This document shows, in pieces, positions 1 through 7,364 of a stretch of DNA of 64,000 nt. The DNA lies in NCBI RefSeq assembly GCF_004912195.1, contig NZ_STGW01000010.1, positions 43,268-107,267 of the forward strand, written 5' to 3'. The notes beneath the pieces were generated by a model. That model did no database searches. It saw nothing but the letters and a program-made list of their open reading frames with translations, and was not told the origin of the DNA. Position numbers and translations under genes: made by a program. Every line of letters starts with the position of its first letter. The first letter of the stretch is position 1. Source of the stretch: Nocardioides caeni. GTDB taxonomy: Bacteria > Actinomycetota > Actinomycetes > Propionibacteriales > Nocardioidaceae.

Positions 1-1404
1 CAGCTCGCCGACGTTCTCCGGCGTCACGCCGAGGTCGGTCAGCCGCTCGGACCAGTCATCGGCGCTGTTCTCCATGTCCACGTAGAACACGCGGCCCGTG
101 AGGCTGAGAGCGCGGCCCGCGAACGTCTCCGCGCCGCGCACGGCGGCCACGGCGAGGGCGAGCACTAGCAGCGACTTGCCCGCACCGGCCGGAGCCACGA
201 TCGACACGTGATCGCCCTCGGGCACCACATCGGCCCACACCCAGCGCCGCACCGGCCGGTCAGGGTCCACCAGCGCCGCGAGGTCGAGCACCGGGAAGCG
301 CTCGCGCACTGTGGCGGCGTCGTCGAGCACCACGACGGCAGGCGGCTCGGTCTCGCGGTCCTCTGTCGGGTGGTCAGTTCCCCAGTCCCAGCCGCTCGCG
401 GTCGTCCGCTCGGCCTCCCGACGGTCGAGTCCCAGCATCACCCCGGCATCGGCAACGGCCTGCCGCCAGACCTCCGGCGCGAGGTCGCCGACACGCTCGC
501 GCTCGGGCACCCGCGCCAGCAGTCCGGCCGCCAGCCCGGCGGCCTTGTTGAGTCGGTCGTTTCGCTCACCCACCTCGGCCGAGCCGAGCCAGGACAGCAC
601 CCCGGCCAGACGCATCCGGGCAGCTCCGGGAGCGAGGTCGCCAGCGCCGCCAGTCAGCAGCCGCAGCACGGGCCGCTCGTCGGGACGGTCGAGCCGTCGC
701 ACGACAGCGGCGAGCAGCGACTCCGGGACGGGCAGCGGGTATGCCCAGGCGACGCACGCCGAACCGTCGTCGTCGGGGTCGGTCACTCCCCGGTAGATCG
801 CCCCGGCGGGCGCGTGGCCCTCGGTGAACTCCAACCGCCCGGCGGTGATCGCGTAACGCATCCCCGAGGGGTGCAGCGACCCGGGCAGCAGGACGTAGCC
901 GCCAGTCCCGCGCCATTCCAGTCCCTCGGTGAGGCGGCCGGTCGGCGGCACGTCGGCGGCGGGCGCGATGCCCCACAGGTGCGCGCGCTCGTCGCACCGC
1001 TGGACCCGCAAAGTCTCGGCCGCCCAGTTCTCGGCCTCCGGCCCAGCCTCGGCCAGCAGCTCCGCGAGGTCGCCCGGCTCGCCGTCGAGGTCGAGACAGA
1101 CCAGCGCCAGCCCATCGGCCAACCCGCGCCCGGTCTGGCCCGTGAGAGCCGCGTACGACGGGCACGAGCACTCCCAGCACGAACCGGCGTAGTCCTCAGC
1201 CGAGGCGACCACCTCGGCGGCCGTGGTGAGCCACGCGCTCCGGTGGTTCTCGCCTGCCCCGTGGTGAAGCGGTGCCTTGGTTCCGGGCCGGATCGCCAGC
1301 ACCGGCCAGCCGTTGCCCGCCACCGAGGCAGCCGTCAACAACGGGTCGGGATGCTCCGTGGGATCGAGCTTGTACATGGTCGGCCGGTCCTCTGCGGTGG
1401 TCAT
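1..1404 (-). CDS. Bifunctional primase-polymerase / AAA+ ATPase replication protein (3' end beyond the window)
   Basis: This is the replication protein of the integrated element; its C-terminus lies beyond the left edge. The N-terminal part (about residues 20-220) resembles the Prim-Pol domain of plasmid and phage primases: an acidic DLDGE motif near residue 103 and a GGYVLLPGSLHPSG segment typical of the family. Residues near 403-411 form a Walker A motif (APAGAGKS) of an AAA_25/RepA-like helicase, followed by FYVDMENSADDW. Together these would prime and unwind the excised circle. The ATG at 1404 has GGAGG 8 nt upstream and overlaps the stop of the preceding small gene (ATGA), so it is probably co-transcribed with it. 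The domain calls come from motif reading; the small-ORF, excisionase and integrase neighbourhood agrees. Confidence 0.85.
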   Translation of the reverse strand, partial: MTTAEDRPTMYKLDPTEHPDPLLTAASVAGNGWPVLAIRPGTKAPLHHGAGENHRSAWLTTAAEVVASAEDYAGSCWECSCPSYAALTGQTGRGLADGLALVCLDLDGEPGDLAELLAEAGPEAENWAAETLRVQRCDERAHLWGIAPAADVPPTGRLTEGLEWRGTGGYVLLPGSLHPSGMRYAITAGRLEFTEGHAPAGAIYRGVTDPDDDGSACVAWAYPLPVPESLLAAVVRRLDRPDERPVLRLLTGGAGDLAPGAARMRLAGVLSWLGSAEVGERNDRLNKAAGLAAGLLARVPERERVGDLAPEVWRQAVADAGVMLGLDRREAERTTASGWDWGTDHPTEDRETEPPAVVVLDDAATVRERFPVLDLAALVDPDRPVRRWVWADVVPEGDHVSIVAPAGAGKSLLVLALAVAAVRGAETFAGRALSLTGRVFYVDMENSADDWSERLTDLGVTPENVGEL

Positions 1405-1574
1405 CGGGCGACCTCCGGAGACGGGAACGGCCGAGCCCTCTCGGTGGAGAGCCCGGCCGTATTGCCAGCGGCGTCCTGTTCGTGTGGCGCGAGCCCGGCG
1501 GCCCGCATGTGCGCGAGGTCGGCCGCCCGCAGCGCCGCCAGAGCCTCGCGCACCAGCGTCTCGGCCTCGGTCAT
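1401..1574 (-). CDS. Small hypothetical protein of the integrated element (57 aa)
   Basis: A 57-residue ORF sits between the 60-aa ORF upstream and the primase-polymerase gene. It starts at ATG 1574, overlapping the upstream stop, and ends in a TGA that overlaps the primase ATG. The N-terminal half is a predicted amphipathic helix rich in Ala, Leu and Glu (MTEAETLVREALAALRAADL); the C-terminal half is Pro/Ser/Arg-rich and probably disordered. I do not recognise a family. The tight four-base overlaps on both sides are the main reason to accept it as a real gene, and they suggest translational coupling to the replication protein. Confidence 0.6.
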   Translation of the reverse strand: MTEAETLVREALAALRAADLAHMRAAGLAPHEQDAAGNTAGLSTERARPFPSPEVAR

Positions 1575-1753
1575 GCCCCACCTCGGACCCGAGTCTCGGT
1601 CTCACGGTCCCAGCGCGCCTGAACCGCCCGGCACTCGGCGCAGCGCTGGATGTGCAGCGGCCACAGCGGTGTACCGAGCGCGGTCATGCAGGCGTTGCCC
1701 CAGTCGCCGAACGTCTGGCGACGCTGGGCGGTCCACGTCTGTACTGTCGTCAC
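1571..1753 (-). CDS. Small Cys-containing hypothetical protein (60 aa)
   Basis: A 60-residue ORF starts at GTG 1753, preceded by a purine-rich GGAAAGGGG. The frame stays open back to an ATG at 1921, but that longer form would overlap the excisionase gene and adds only Arg/Pro-rich sequence, so the GTG is preferred. The protein carries a Cys-x-x-Cys pair (RCAECRAV) and a third Cys about 20 residues earlier, compatible with a small metal-binding or zinc-ribbon-like fold. It contains WPLHIQRCAEC and ends in a basic tail. It belongs to the same leftward operon as the primase. No family is assigned. Confidence 0.55.
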   Translation of the reverse strand: MTTVQTWTAQRRQTFGDWGNACMTALGTPLWPLHIQRCAECRAVQARWDRETETRVRGGA

Positions 1754-1869
1754 GTCGAGCCCCTTTCCGGCTCTCGCGGCCTCGCCCATCTCACGGGCGG
1801 GGCCGCTTCCTTCGGTGGTGCGCCGTCCGGGCCGGTGAGCATCACCAGCAAGCCCGACCCGGACGGCGG

Positions 1870-2070
1870 TCAGTGGTCGGCCAGGGCCGACAGGTACGCG
1901 TCTACGTCGGCGCGTCGCCAACGCAGGTTCTTCGCCGTGACCCGGAGCCCAGGGAGACGGTTCTCCCGGTGGAGTCGGTAGACGGTGTGGAGCGGCACGC
2001 GCAGGTAGGCCGCCACGTCGTCAGCAGTCAGCAGCTCGGGCCGGTCGGTCACTGGTGCAGTCGCAGTCAT
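1870..2070 (-). CDS. xis: Excisionase / MerR-like helix-turn-helix protein (Xis, recombination directionality factor)
   Basis: This 66-residue protein has the usual layout of actinobacterial excisionases: a winged helix-turn-helix with LLTADDVAAYLRVPLHTVYRLHRENRLPGLRV, then a basic wing and RRADVDAYL. Such proteins bind next to the attachment site and push the integrase towards excision. The ATG at 2070 has a GAGGA Shine-Dalgarno sequence about 8 nt upstream. It heads the leftward replication operon and is divergent from the 2159 gene; the 88-bp region between them carries iterated repeats. Length and domain match the family, and the integrase lies 770 bp away. Confidence 0.85.
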   Translation of the reverse strand: MTATAPVTDRPELLTADDVAAYLRVPLHTVYRLHRENRLPGLRVTAKNLRWRRADVDAYLSALADH

Positions 2071-2100
2071 GGCGTGTCCTCGGTCGCGCTCGGTTTCTCT

Positions 2101-2158
2101 CGAGTGCGTTCACCCTGACATCTAGAGTGCGCATGATCTAGTGCGATAGACTGCGCAC
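2101..2158. promoter_or_regulatory. Divergent control region with four AGTGCG-type repeats
   Basis: The gap between the excisionase and the rightward DNA-binding gene holds AGTGCG at 2103, 2126 and 2140 and a variant ACTGCG at 2150. A rightward -10 box TAGACT (2147-2152) lies six bases before ATG 2159, so that gene is probably leaderless. Repeats overlapping the promoter are what an operator array for an element-encoded switch protein would look like. Which protein binds is not shown. Confidence 0.5.
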
Positions 2159-2845
2159 ATGTCACCGATTGAAAGCAGATGGTCGCGAGGTCCTTGGATT
2201 CGACCAGCGGCCGAACCTCCGTCATTCCCCGGATCAGTCGCCCGCGAGATATCTGCTCGCCTTGAGGGCCGTCCGGACGACTCCCGCGTGATGCTCAGCG
2301 TCGGCGTCGTGCGCGACCTATTGGCGGCTGCCACCGCCGGGGCTCACGGCTCGCCGGGCGCGCAGATCCACGACCACGACCGAGACGTGACCTACCGAGC
2401 TTCGGTCGATCCCGCTACCAGCGACCTTGACCACCTTGAGGTGGTCGTCCGGGGCTGGATTGACGACAACGTGCTCAAGCGTGTTCCGGTCGCTCGGATA
2501 CGTCGCGAGGTGCTGGCCCAGGTCGCGGAGGACCGGCGAGCGCGGGCCGCAGGGGGTCCCGACGCGCTGACCTTTGTCCGCCCGGGCGGGCTCGTGGGCG
2601 GGGACGGCGGTCGCTACTCGCCTCCACCGCTCGATGAGGTCGCCCGCCTCATGCGCGAGGGGCTGGACCGGCACGCGCTCGCCGAACGATTCGGGCGTCC
2701 GCTTCGCACCGTAGACGGGTGGATCAGGCGAGCCCGGCAGGAGTACCCGGACGACGTGCCGCCTCGCACCAGCGGGCGACGGCGCTCCACCAAGGCATCC
2801 GGCGGCGAGGGCCGCCGGGCCAACAGAGGGAAGGAAGGCAAGTGA
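2159..2845 (+). CDS. Element-encoded helix-turn-helix protein of unknown function
   Basis: A 228-residue protein is encoded directly before the integrase. Its C-terminal third contains a probable helix-turn-helix (DEVARLMREGLDRHALAERFGRPLRTVDGWIRRARQ, about residues 160-194) followed by a basic Arg/Lys/Gly tail. The first 150 residues resemble nothing I recognise. The start is leaderless: TAGACT ends six bases before the ATG. Its stop overlaps the integrase start (GTGA), so the two are co-transcribed. By position it may control the switch between integration and excision and bind the repeats upstream of its own gene, but this is inference. Confidence 0.7.
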   Translation: MSPIESRWSRGPWIRPAAEPPSFPGSVAREISARLEGRPDDSRVMLSVGVVRDLLAAATAGAHGSPGAQIHDHDRDVTYRASVDPATSDLDHLEVVVRGWIDDNVLKRVPVARIRREVLAQVAEDRRARAAGGPDALTFVRPGGLVGGDGGRYSPPPLDEVARLMREGLDRHALAERFGRPLRTVDGWIRRARQEYPDDVPPRTSGRRRSTKASGGEGRRANRGKEGK

Positions 2846-4092
2846 ACGGATCGGTAGAGCAGTACCGGACTGCCTCGGGCGCGCTGTGGCGCGTGAGGTG
2901 GGACCTGCCCGAAGGGTCGAGCGGCCAGCGCCGCCAGCGGTCCAAGCGGGGTTTCCGGACCAAGCGCGAGGCGTCGGCGTTCCTCCGCAACGTGCTCGCA
3001 GAGCAGGACCGGGGCCGCGTGTCGGTCCGGTCGGGCCAGAGCCTCCGCGACGCGTGCGCCGCATGGCTGGACCTCAAGCGGGCGCAGGACAAGCGCGCCA
3101 CGTCGCTGGACAACTGGACCACCGCGCTTGAGACGCACGTCTACCCGCACCTCGGCTCGGTCAAGGTCTCCGACCTCCGGCCCGAGCACGTCGAGCGCCT
3201 GTATCTGGACCTGCGGCGGCACGGCAAGCGGGCGGGCAAGTGCCGGACGGCCGGGGTCACGTGCGCCGAGCACGGATGCCGCCCGGAGAATCACCTCGGC
3301 CTCGCGCCCAAGTCGGTGCAGCACGTCCACGGGGCGTTGCGCGCGGTGCTGGCCCGGGCCGTCGCCTCCGGCGCGCTCACGGTCAACCCGGCGGATGACC
3401 CTCGGGCGCGCGAGGCACTGCCCAAGCGGACCAAGGACACACGGCGCGTGTCGGAGGGCGACTACTGGACCGACGCGCAGGCTCGTGCCTTCCTCGCCTC
3501 GGCCGCCGAGGACCCGCTCAGGGTGCTGTGGTCGCTCGCGCTGGCTACGGGGCTCCGGCGTGGCGAGCTGGCCGGGTTGCTTTGGCGGGACGTGGACCTT
3601 GACGGCGCATCGCTCAAGGTCCGGCGGTCCACGACGGCCGTTCGCGGCGCGGCGATCAGCACCACGGGCAAGACGGACGCGGCAGCTCGCTCGGTGCCGC
3701 TAGGGCCGTCCACGGTCGCCATGCTCCGCACCCACCGCCGCGAGCAGCGGGCGGCGGCGCTGGCGGCAGAGCCCGGCACGTGGACCGACACGGGGCACGT
3801 GTTCACCGAGCCGGACGGCCAGCCCGTGCACCCCGACCGGCTCACGAAGCGGTTCAGCGCCGCGAGCGAGCGCGCCGGGCTGCCCCGCGTGGGGCTCCAC
3901 GGCTGCCGCCACTTCGCGGCAACTCAGATGCTCCGGCGCGGGGTCCCGGTCTCGACCGTGGCCCGCGTGCTCGGCCATGAGGACCCGGCGATCACGTGGA
4001 GCACCTACAGCCACGCGGTCCCGGATGACGACAGCCTCGCGGCAGCGGCCACCGAGAGCGCGCTCTACGTCGTGGCCGAATCGGCGGTCTGA
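2842..4092 (+). CDS. int: Tyrosine recombinase / site-specific integrase
   Basis: A 416-residue phage/ICE-type integrase. An AP2-like arm-binding region occupies residues 10-55, the SAM-like core-binding domain about 60-180, and the catalytic domain follows. Catalytic residues visible are Arg239 in ATGLRRGELAG, the H353-x-x-R356 box (HGCRH), His378 in LGHED and the nucleophile Tyr389 in STYSHAV. A Cys/His-rich insert (CRTAGVTCAEHGCRPENH) sits between core and catalytic domains, as seen in other actinobacterial integrases. The GTG at 2842 is chosen because it overlaps the upstream stop and follows GGAAGGAAGG. An attachment site with a tRNA-Leu 3' half lies 160 bp downstream, which is its expected target. 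Confidence 0.95.
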   Translation: MNGSVEQYRTASGALWRVRWDLPEGSSGQRRQRSKRGFRTKREASAFLRNVLAEQDRGRVSVRSGQSLRDACAAWLDLKRAQDKRATSLDNWTTALETHVYPHLGSVKVSDLRPEHVERLYLDLRRHGKRAGKCRTAGVTCAEHGCRPENHLGLAPKSVQHVHGALRAVLARAVASGALTVNPADDPRAREALPKRTKDTRRVSEGDYWTDAQARAFLASAAEDPLRVLWSLALATGLRRGELAGLLWRDVDLDGASLKVRRSTTAVRGAAISTTGKTDAAARSVPLGPSTVAMLRTHRREQRAAALAAEPGTWTDTGHVFTEPDGQPVHPDRLTKRFSAASERAGLPRVGLHGCRHFAATQMLRRGVPVSTVARVLGHEDPAITWSTYSHAVPDDDSLAAAATESALYVVAESAV

Positions 4093-4093
4093 G

Positions 4094-4209
4094 GTGGACA
4101 CGACGTGGACACGAAATGAGAGCAACGGTCGGGAAGCGATCGAGACCGACCGCAACGCCGAACCTCTCGCGGGTGCCGCCTGACCTGCGGAAACGGCAAC
4201 TGAGAGCAA
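4094..4209 (+). repeat. Two pairs of direct repeats between integrase and att site
   Basis: GTGGACACGA occurs twice in tandem (4094-4103 and 4105-4114), beginning just after the integrase stop. TGAGAGCAA occurs at 4117-4125 and 4201-4209. Short repeats flanking a core site are typical arm-type binding sites for tyrosine integrases and excisionases. No gene is visible from 4093 to 4250. Confidence 0.45.
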
Positions 4210-4250
4210 GTGAGCGGCAGACAGCGAAACACCCGCAGCCATAGCCCGAG

Positions 4251-4306
4251 ACGGTTCAGGTCCGTGTGTCCGAAAGGACGTGGGGGTTCAACTCCCCCCT
4301 CGCGCA
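4251..4306 (+). other. Attachment site: 3' half of a tRNA-Leu (CAG anticodon) gene
   Basis: The sequence reads as the 3' part of a tRNA-Leu: the anticodon loop TTCAGGT, a long variable arm (GTCC-GAAA-GGAC), a perfect T-arm (GGGGG-TTCAACT-CCCCC, 4282-4298), the acceptor strand CTCGCGC (4299-4305) and discriminator A. Upstream of the anticodon stem the match stops: there is no D-arm or 5' acceptor strand. The break lies near 4250-4251, so this is the duplicated att core. The intact tRNA should lie at the far end of the element, outside the window. The tRNA identity rests on the CAG triplet in the loop and the long variable arm. Confidence 0.8.
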
Positions 4307-4310
4307 CAAC

Positions 4311-4343
4311 AGCCCCAGGTCTCTGACCTGGGGCTTTGTGTTT
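4311..4343 (+). terminator. Rho-independent terminator after the tRNA-Leu fragment
   Basis: GCCCCAGGT (4312-4320) pairs with ACCTGGGGC (4326-4334) around a five-base spacer and is followed by TTTGTGTTT. It lies five bases after the tRNA 3' end, so it is probably the original tRNA terminator and marks where chromosomal sequence resumes. I see no gene from 4344 to 4527. Confidence 0.85.
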
Positions 4344-4527
4344 GGGGCGGATTCGCGAACGGCTCATGTGTCGAAATGTGCGCCAAGCCTCGGGGGATGG
4401 GGCGGGGCGAGTGGTGGCGAACCAAGAGGCGTGATCGGTCGGAGTCCTCGCCTACGGCTCGTCGCCGGCGTACATCGACCCGGCCCCGACCCACTGAGTC
4501 GGTGACCGGACGTGGACGTCGCCGCAG

Positions 4528-4890
4528 TCAGTGGCGGTCGTGGACGAACACGCCCGCCCGGTTGATCTCCACGTACTGGTAGGCCGTGAAGGCGGCGTCG
4601 AGCGCGGACCACTGTTGGTCGAACAGGGCGAGAAGATCGCGGGTCGAGATGTTGCCGCAGGTCACGTGGAGGAGTTGCGCGGGCGGCTTGCCGAGGAGAT
4701 GGGTGATGCGGAAGTCGTCGTCCTTGGTGACGACGAAGCGATCCTCGGAGTCGGCCAGGAGCGCGATCTCCGGATCCGGCATCGTGGTGCCGCGCTCATA
4801 GTCCTTGATGTGCCGCGCGTCGTGGCCATGCTCGGCCAGGAAGGTCGCCAGCGCCTTGGGGAGTTGCTGATCGACCAGGAAAGAGGTCAC
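4528..4890 (-). CDS. DUF5615 PIN-like toxin
   Basis: A 120-residue PIN-fold protein of the DUF5615 (Mut7-C-like) type. The N-terminal FLVDQQLP contains the first acidic residue, and DRFVVTKDDDFRI carries the second acidic cluster. PIN toxins are ribonucleases that cut RNA when released from their antitoxin. Its ATG overlaps the last four bases of the DUF433 gene, the standard order antitoxin first, toxin second. It lies next to the element boundary, a common place for such pairs. The target RNA cannot be read from the sequence. Confidence 0.85.
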   Translation of the reverse strand: MTSFLVDQQLPKALATFLAEHGHDARHIKDYERGTTMPDPEIALLADSEDRFVVTKDDDFRITHLLGKPPAQLLHVTCGNISTRDLLALFDQQWSALDAAFTAYQYVEINRAGVFVHDRH

Positions 4891-5126
4891 GCCCCGAGGC
4901 GCTGCAGCCGGGCCGAGGAGTCCAGTGCGGCGAACTCAAGCACCGCGAGGATGTCGTCACGCTCGAGCTCGTCGTAGTCGGCGAGGATCTCGTCGTACGT
5001 CATGCCGGAGGCGAGAAGCCCAAGCACGTCCTGGACGCGCAGGCGCATCCCTCGGATCGTGGGCGCGCCATGGCAGATCGACGGGTCCACGGTGATCCGG
5101 TCGAGACGGCTGACGGCGGCGGTCAT
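4887..5126 (-). CDS. DUF433 antitoxin
   Basis: A 79-residue DUF433 protein. The family signature is clear: ITVDPSICHGAPTIRGMRLRVQDVLGLLASGMTYDEILADYDEL, followed by a helical C-terminus with LAVLEFAAL. DUF433 proteins partner DUF5615 toxins and contribute a helix-turn-helix. The start is ATG 5126. On this strand TAGACT ends six bases before the ATG, so the transcript is probably leaderless. A perfect palindrome at 5158-5176 lies at the -35 position and is a good candidate for autorepression. Confidence 0.85.
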   Translation of the reverse strand: MTAAVSRLDRITVDPSICHGAPTIRGMRLRVQDVLGLLASGMTYDEILADYDELERDDILAVLEFAALDSSARLQRLGA

Positions 5127-5157
5127 GGTCGGAGTCTACGCGCTGCCGAGCGCCGCT

Positions 5158-5176
5158 CACGCTCAGTTTGAGCGTG
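5158..5176. promoter_or_regulatory. Perfect palindrome upstream of the toxin-antitoxin pair
   Basis: CACGCTCA-GTT-TGAGCGTG, with 8-bp arms and a 3-bp spacer. It lies 32 bp before the antitoxin ATG, overlapping the expected -35 region, and 18 bp after the chromate transporter stop. It can be read as the antitoxin operator or as a short hairpin ending the transporter transcript; without a T-run the operator reading is favoured. Confidence 0.5.
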
Positions 5177-5193
5177 AATCGGGATCCCTGGCG

Positions 5194-6564
5194 TCAGGTG
5201 ACGAGCGTCGAGGCGAGGCCGAGGACCGCACACACCCCCAGCGTCCGCAGGGTCGACCACTTGCGTCCGAAGATCAGTGCGACCGCGACGGCGGTGATCG
5301 CGAAGGCGACCGGGTCCCACGACGACAGGACCGGTACGTCGAGCGACGCGGGGCCCCAGGTGAGGGTGCGGGAGCGCTCGAAGAGGTTGTGGAGCGCGAA
5401 GAAGACCGCGAGGTTGGCGATGACGCCGACGACCGCCGCGGTGATGCCGGTCAGCGCGGCGGTCAGGTGCTGGTTGCTGCGCAGCCGCTCGACGTAGGGC
5501 GCGCCGAGGAAGATGAAGAGGAAGCAGGGCACGAAGGTCACCCAGGTGACCAGGAGCGAGGCGACCACCGCTGCGACCCAGGGGTCGAGCAGTCCCGGGT
5601 TGCGGTAGGCGCCGACGAACGCGACGAACTGCACCACCATGATCAGCGGGCCGGGCGTGGTCTCGGCGAGGGCGAGACCGCGCACCATCTCCCCGGCCTT
5701 GAGCCAGCCGAAGACGTTGACGGCCTGGTGGGCGACGTAGGACAGCACGGCGTAGGCGCCACCGAAGGTGACCACCGCGGCGCCGGAGAAGAACAGGCCC
5801 TGGTCGACGTAGACGCTGTCCCGGCTGAAGACCGCCGCGGCGACGGCCACCGGCGTGAACCACAGCACCAGGCCGAGGAGCAGGATCTTCAGGCCCCGCG
5901 CGGTCGACGGTGCGTCATGGTGCAGCGCGTCGTCACTGATCAGCGGGGCAGGGCCGTCGTCGTCGGCGCCGTGACCCTTGCTGGCGGTGAACGCCGGGAC
6001 GCGGGTCCCGACGACCCAGCCGAGCACCCCGGCGGCGAGCACGACCGCGGGGAACGGGACATGGAAGACGGTCAGCGCGACGAAGGAGACGACCGCCATC
6101 GCGACCAGGACGGGATGGTGCAGCGCCCGCTTGCCGACCCGCTGCACGGCCTGGACGACGATCGCGATCACCGCCGGCGCGAGTCCGGCGAACAGGCCGG
6201 AGACGACGGCGGTCGAGCCGGCGCCGACGTACAACGCCGACAGCACCAGCAGGGAGATGACGCCGGGCAGGACGAACAGGATGCCCGCGATGAGCCCGCC
6301 GAGAGAGCCGTTGAGGAGCCAGCCGACATAGATGGCCAGCTGCTGGGCCTCGGGGCCCGGCAGGAGCATGCAGTAGTTGAGCGCGTGGAGGAACCGCTGC
6401 TGCCCGATCCAGCGCTTCTCGTCGACCAGCTTGTTCTGCATCACCGCGATCTGGCCGGCCGGACCACCGAAGGTCTGTAGCGAGATCGCGAACCACGTGC
6501 GGGTGGCCTCGCGCAGCGGGATGACGTCACCCTCGCGCGTCCTGCGGGTCCTGGCGGCAGCCAC
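5194..6564 (-). CDS. chrA: Chromate transporter (CHR family)
   Basis: A 456-residue inner-membrane protein with the two homologous halves typical of long-chain chromate transporters. The first half contains FAISLQTFGGPAGQIAVMQNKLV and NYCMLLPGPEAQQLAIYVGW, a family hallmark; the second repeats it as VTFGGAYAVLSYVAHQAVN and LALAETTPGPLIMVVQFVAFVGAY. About 10-12 hydrophobic segments are visible. The family exports chromate taken up by sulfate systems and so gives chromate resistance. GTG 6564 is proposed as start, but it lacks a clear Shine-Dalgarno sequence. The gene is divergent from the methyltransferase at 6628. No chrB-type regulator is seen nearby. Confidence 0.9.
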   Translation of the reverse strand: MAAARTRRTREGDVIPLREATRTWFAISLQTFGGPAGQIAVMQNKLVDEKRWIGQQRFLHALNYCMLLPGPEAQQLAIYVGWLLNGSLGGLIAGILFVLPGVISLLVLSALYVGAGSTAVVSGLFAGLAPAVIAIVVQAVQRVGKRALHHPVLVAMAVVSFVALTVFHVPFPAVVLAAGVLGWVVGTRVPAFTASKGHGADDDGPAPLISDDALHHDAPSTARGLKILLLGLVLWFTPVAVAAAVFSRDSVYVDQGLFFSGAAVVTFGGAYAVLSYVAHQAVNVFGWLKAGEMVRGLALAETTPGPLIMVVQFVAFVGAYRNPGLLDPWVAAVVASLLVTWVTFVPCFLFIFLGAPYVERLRSNQHLTAALTGITAAVVGVIANLAVFFALHNLFERSRTLTWGPASLDVPVLSSWDPVAFAITAVAVALIFGRKWSTLRTLGVCAVLGLASTLVT

Positions 6565-6627
6565 GACCGTATGTAACCACCGCCATGCTCCGTCATGGTG
6601 ACCGCGGTCCGGGGTATCGCCCACGTC

Positions 6628-7332
6628 ATGACGACGGTCACGGACGAGCACGAGCACTCAGAGCAGTCAGGGCAGTCAAAGCAGTCGGGGGAGCCCGCGC
6701 AGCAGGAGGTCGCCACCTTCGGGCGTCTCGAGATCGCGTGGGACCGCCGTGTGCTGCAGCCGCGCCCCTGGACGACAGCACAGAGCCACTGGGCGGCCGC
6801 GGTCGAGCCCGCCTGTCCCGCCGGTCCGGTCCTCGAGCTGTTCTGCGGCGCGGGGCAGATCGGGCTGCTGGTTGCCGCCCTGACCTCGCGGCCGCTGATC
6901 CAGGTGGACAGCGACGAGGTGGCGGCGTCGTACGCCCGACGCAACGCCGAGGCAGCGGGGATCACCGCCGACGTCCGGACCGCCCGCGTCGAGGACGCCC
7001 TGGCCCCGGAGGAGCGGGTGGCCCTGGTCGTGGTGGACCCGCCGTGGGTGCCGACCGATCGCGTGGACCTCTTCCCCGAGGACCCCGAGAGCGCGATCGA
7101 CGGCGGCCCGGACGGCACCACGCAGCTGGTCCCCGGTCTGGAGGTCGCCCTCGACCACCTGCTGCCCGGAGGCCATGTGATCGCGCAGGTCGGGAGCCAC
7201 GAGCAGGTCGAGCAGGTGCGTGACCTGCTCGACCGACTCGACCGTCGGGGGTCCGGATCCGGACTGGTCGTGCGCGAGACCCGCGACTACCTGCCCGACG
7301 GGGTCCTCGTCCACATCGGGCCACCGCGCTGA
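6628..7332 (+). CDS. Class I SAM-dependent methyltransferase
   Basis: A 234-residue protein with a Rossmann-type methyltransferase fold: motif I VLELFCGAGQIGLL (residues about 72-85), the acidic ribose-binding residue in IQVDSDE, and motif IV VVVDPPWVP. The DPPW version of motif IV and the FCGAGQIG glycine loop resemble RNA methyltransferases of the RlmC/RumA/TrmA side of the family or N6-type enzymes. The first 30 residues are Glu/His/Gln/Ser-rich and probably disordered. ATG 6628 is preferred to ATG 6595 because a GGGTAT box (6612-6617), like the stress promoters downstream, lies ten bases before it. The substrate cannot be assigned. Confidence 0.75.
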   Translation: MTTVTDEHEHSEQSGQSKQSGEPAQQEVATFGRLEIAWDRRVLQPRPWTTAQSHWAAAVEPACPAGPVLELFCGAGQIGLLVAALTSRPLIQVDSDEVAASYARRNAEAAGITADVRTARVEDALAPEERVALVVVDPPWVPTDRVDLFPEDPESAIDGGPDGTTQLVPGLEVALDHLLPGGHVIAQVGSHEQVEQVRDLLDRLDRRGSGSGLVVRETRDYLPDGVLVHIGPPR

Positions 7333-7364
7333 GCGGGCCGCGCCCGAGTCAGCTCACAGTCAGC

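Noticed and set aside
208..2118. Long rightward open frame of 636 codons opposite the primase-polymerase gene
   Set aside because: It is the antisense of recognised coding sequence, has no homologous motif and arises from high GC. The minus-strand frames show Prim-Pol, Walker A and excisionase motifs.
4251..4306. A functional tRNA gene at the element border
   Set aside because: The 5' half (acceptor strand, D-arm, part of the anticodon stem) is absent, so it can only be the duplicated att core.
6595..6627. Upstream ATG for the methyltransferase gene
   Set aside because: It lies before or within the likely -10 box and has no ribosome binding site; ATG 6628 fits better, although protein evidence would be needed to be sure.
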